Assembly: GCA_003662205.1 (NCBI GenBank)
Contig: QMXQ01000094.1
Coordinates: forward strand, 1 to 6,412
DNA length: 6,412 nucleotides
From: Candidatus Bathyarchaeota archaeon
Lineage (GTDB): Archaea > Thermoproteota > Bathyarchaeia > TCS64
Direction: 5' to 3'
Below, piece after piece: positions 5,500 through 6,412 of the stretch (the stretch's first letter is position 1; the number at the start of each line of letters is the position of its first letter). Made by a program: the position numbers and the translations under genes. The notes beneath the pieces are model-generated. The model saw only the letters and a list, made by a program, of their open reading frames with translations, searched no databases and was not told the DNA's origin.

Positions 5500-6412
5500 A
5501 TGTCTTCGCGGCCTCGGCTACCCTCTTCAGGCATTCTATGGCGCAGTCGTAGGTTGGGAAGCTCCTGAGGCCGCACTCGGGGCCGACGTAAGGGACGCGT
5601 TCGGGGCTGAATCGGTTGACCAGTCTCCGCAGCCTCCTTTGAAGCAGCTTTGAGTCCTCTAGGAAGATGTAGGGGTCGGCGCGCCCCCGCTTGATCTCCG
5701 ACCAGGCCTCGCCTATCCGCTGCTGCAGGTCGCCCTTCGCGCCTTCGCTGCGGAGCTTCCCCGCGATGAGGCTGTCGAAGTCGGTGACGGAGATGCTCGC
5801 CTTCAGCAGCTTATCCGTCTCCTCCAGGCGCGCCTTGGTCGCCTCCGAGGTGTAGAGCGGATCGTTCACATGGGACTCGACGATGCTGAGGTGCTCCACC
5901 TCCCAGAAGAGGCTGTCGGAGGTGTCGTGCAGGTGGATGCCTGTCTCGACGCCCCTCGCCGTCGCCGCTCGGCAGACCTCGTCCCAGGCCCTCCGCAGGG
6001 CCTCTCTCCCGTCTGAGCCGTAGTCGAGGAGCGGGTCGTTGAGGAAGCCGAAGACCGGCTCATCCATATAGAGCAGCGAGACCTCCGCGCGCCCCGTGTC
6101 GAAGATCGATCTGGAGGCGACCTCGGCGATGGCCCGTCCCAGGACCTCGAACAGCCCCGGGTCCTTGCTCCGAAAGAGGGAGGCCAGGGTGTAGGGCCCC
6201 GTGACGCACATCTTAATCCTGATCTTGTCGGCGCCCGTAAGGTCTCTGATCTTGGACGCGTTCCGCCTGATGGCGTCCACCTCGGGGATCGACGCCCCTG
6301 GCTTCGCCGACGGCTGGCGGAGGGCCACGTACCCCGCTTCGGTCTTCTCGATGCCCCGGATCAGCTCTAGGAACATCTCGTTCATGTCGCGGAACTGGGG
6401 ATAATTGGGTAC
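5489..6412 (-). CDS. Short MetE-like (cobalamin-independent methionine synthase C-terminal family) methyltransferase, N-terminus outside window
   Basis: The frame is open from the right edge to a TGA at 5489-5491, giving 307 visible residues. The internal ATG at 6385 is possible but unlikely as the start: the codons before it stay open to the edge (VPNYPQFRD), and there is no ribosome binding site in front of it. The fold is that of the MetE catalytic barrel: MCVTGPYTLASLF, YMDEPVFGF, GIHLHDTSD, IVESHVND and a C-terminal GPECGLRSFPTYD, which matches the PDCGLKT region of MetE. Such short proteins without the MetE N-terminal half are common in archaea and transfer methyl groups to a thiol, often homocysteine. 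Likely zinc ligands are the first His of HLHD (5933-5935), Glu in IVESH (5876-5878) and Cys in ECGL (5573-5575). The E. coli enzyme has H-x-C where this one has H-x-H. The substrate and methyl donor cannot be read from the sequence. The gene is convergent with nth. Confidence 0.82.
   Translation of the reverse strand, partial: VPNYPQFRDMNEMFLELIRGIEKTEAGYVALRQPSAKPGASIPEVDAIRRNASKIRDLTGADKIRIKMCVTGPYTLASLFRSKDPGLFEVLGRAIAEVASRSIFDTGRAEVSLLYMDEPVFGFLNDPLLDYGSDGREALRRAWDEVCRAATARGVETGIHLHDTSDSLFWEVEHLSIVESHVNDPLYTSEATKARLEETDKLLKASISVTDFDSLIAGKLRSEGAKGDLQQRIGEAWSEIKRGRADPYIFLEDSKLLQRRLRRLVNRFSPERVPYVGPECGLRSFPTYDCAIECLKRVAEAAKTFRP

Overview
The window is a compact, GC-rich stretch of an archaeal chromosome. 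The archaeal call rests on a full Hel308-type helicase (a family found in archaea and some eukaryotes), a small archaeal-type stand-alone pyruvate-kinase alpha/beta-domain protein, TATA-like boxes 25-27 nt upstream of start codons (the leaderless archaeal arrangement), and a short MetE-like methyltransferase. A TACK-lineage archaeon (Bathyarchaeia or Nitrososphaeria-like) is my best guess; the sequence alone does not prove the lineage. Nothing suggests a mobile element, CRISPR array, or RNA gene.

Layout. Positions 1-527 on the minus strand hold a protein of the stand-alone pyruvate-kinase alpha/beta-domain family, cut at its C-terminus by the window edge. An 83-bp divergent spacer (528-610) with one AT-rich, nearly symmetrical box separates it from four plus-strand genes: the Hel308-type helicase (611-2851, TTG start), a small EVE/PUA-like protein whose frame is broken by an in-frame TAG at codon 22 (2882-3298), an asparagine-synthetase-like protein with a degenerate glutaminase domain (3368-4825), and endonuclease III (4822-5499, overlapping its neighbour by 4 bp). 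A minus-strand MetE-like methyltransferase (5489-6412) converges on endonuclease III with an 11-bp tail-to-tail overlap and runs off the right edge at its N-terminus. No gap without a gene exceeds 83 bp.

How the genes relate. Hel308 (stalled-fork processing) and endonuclease III (base excision repair) are both genome-maintenance proteins on one strand, but the EVE-like and synthetase-like genes between them each appear to have their own promoter, so this is a loose cluster rather than one clear operon. Only the synthetase-like gene and nth look translationally coupled.

The points most worth a second look are: the in-frame TAG in an otherwise intact small gene, next to a helicase TAG stop that is backed by TAA two codons later; a three-fold GTTTAA repeat with exact 11-bp period that fills the helicase/EVE spacer; the loss of both the glutaminase cysteine and the synthetase-site glutamate in the AsnB-like protein; a PCNA-interaction-like motif at the helicase C-terminus; and an apparent Cys-to-His change at the zinc site of the MetE-like protein. 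I see no multi-gene system here that I could call new with confidence.
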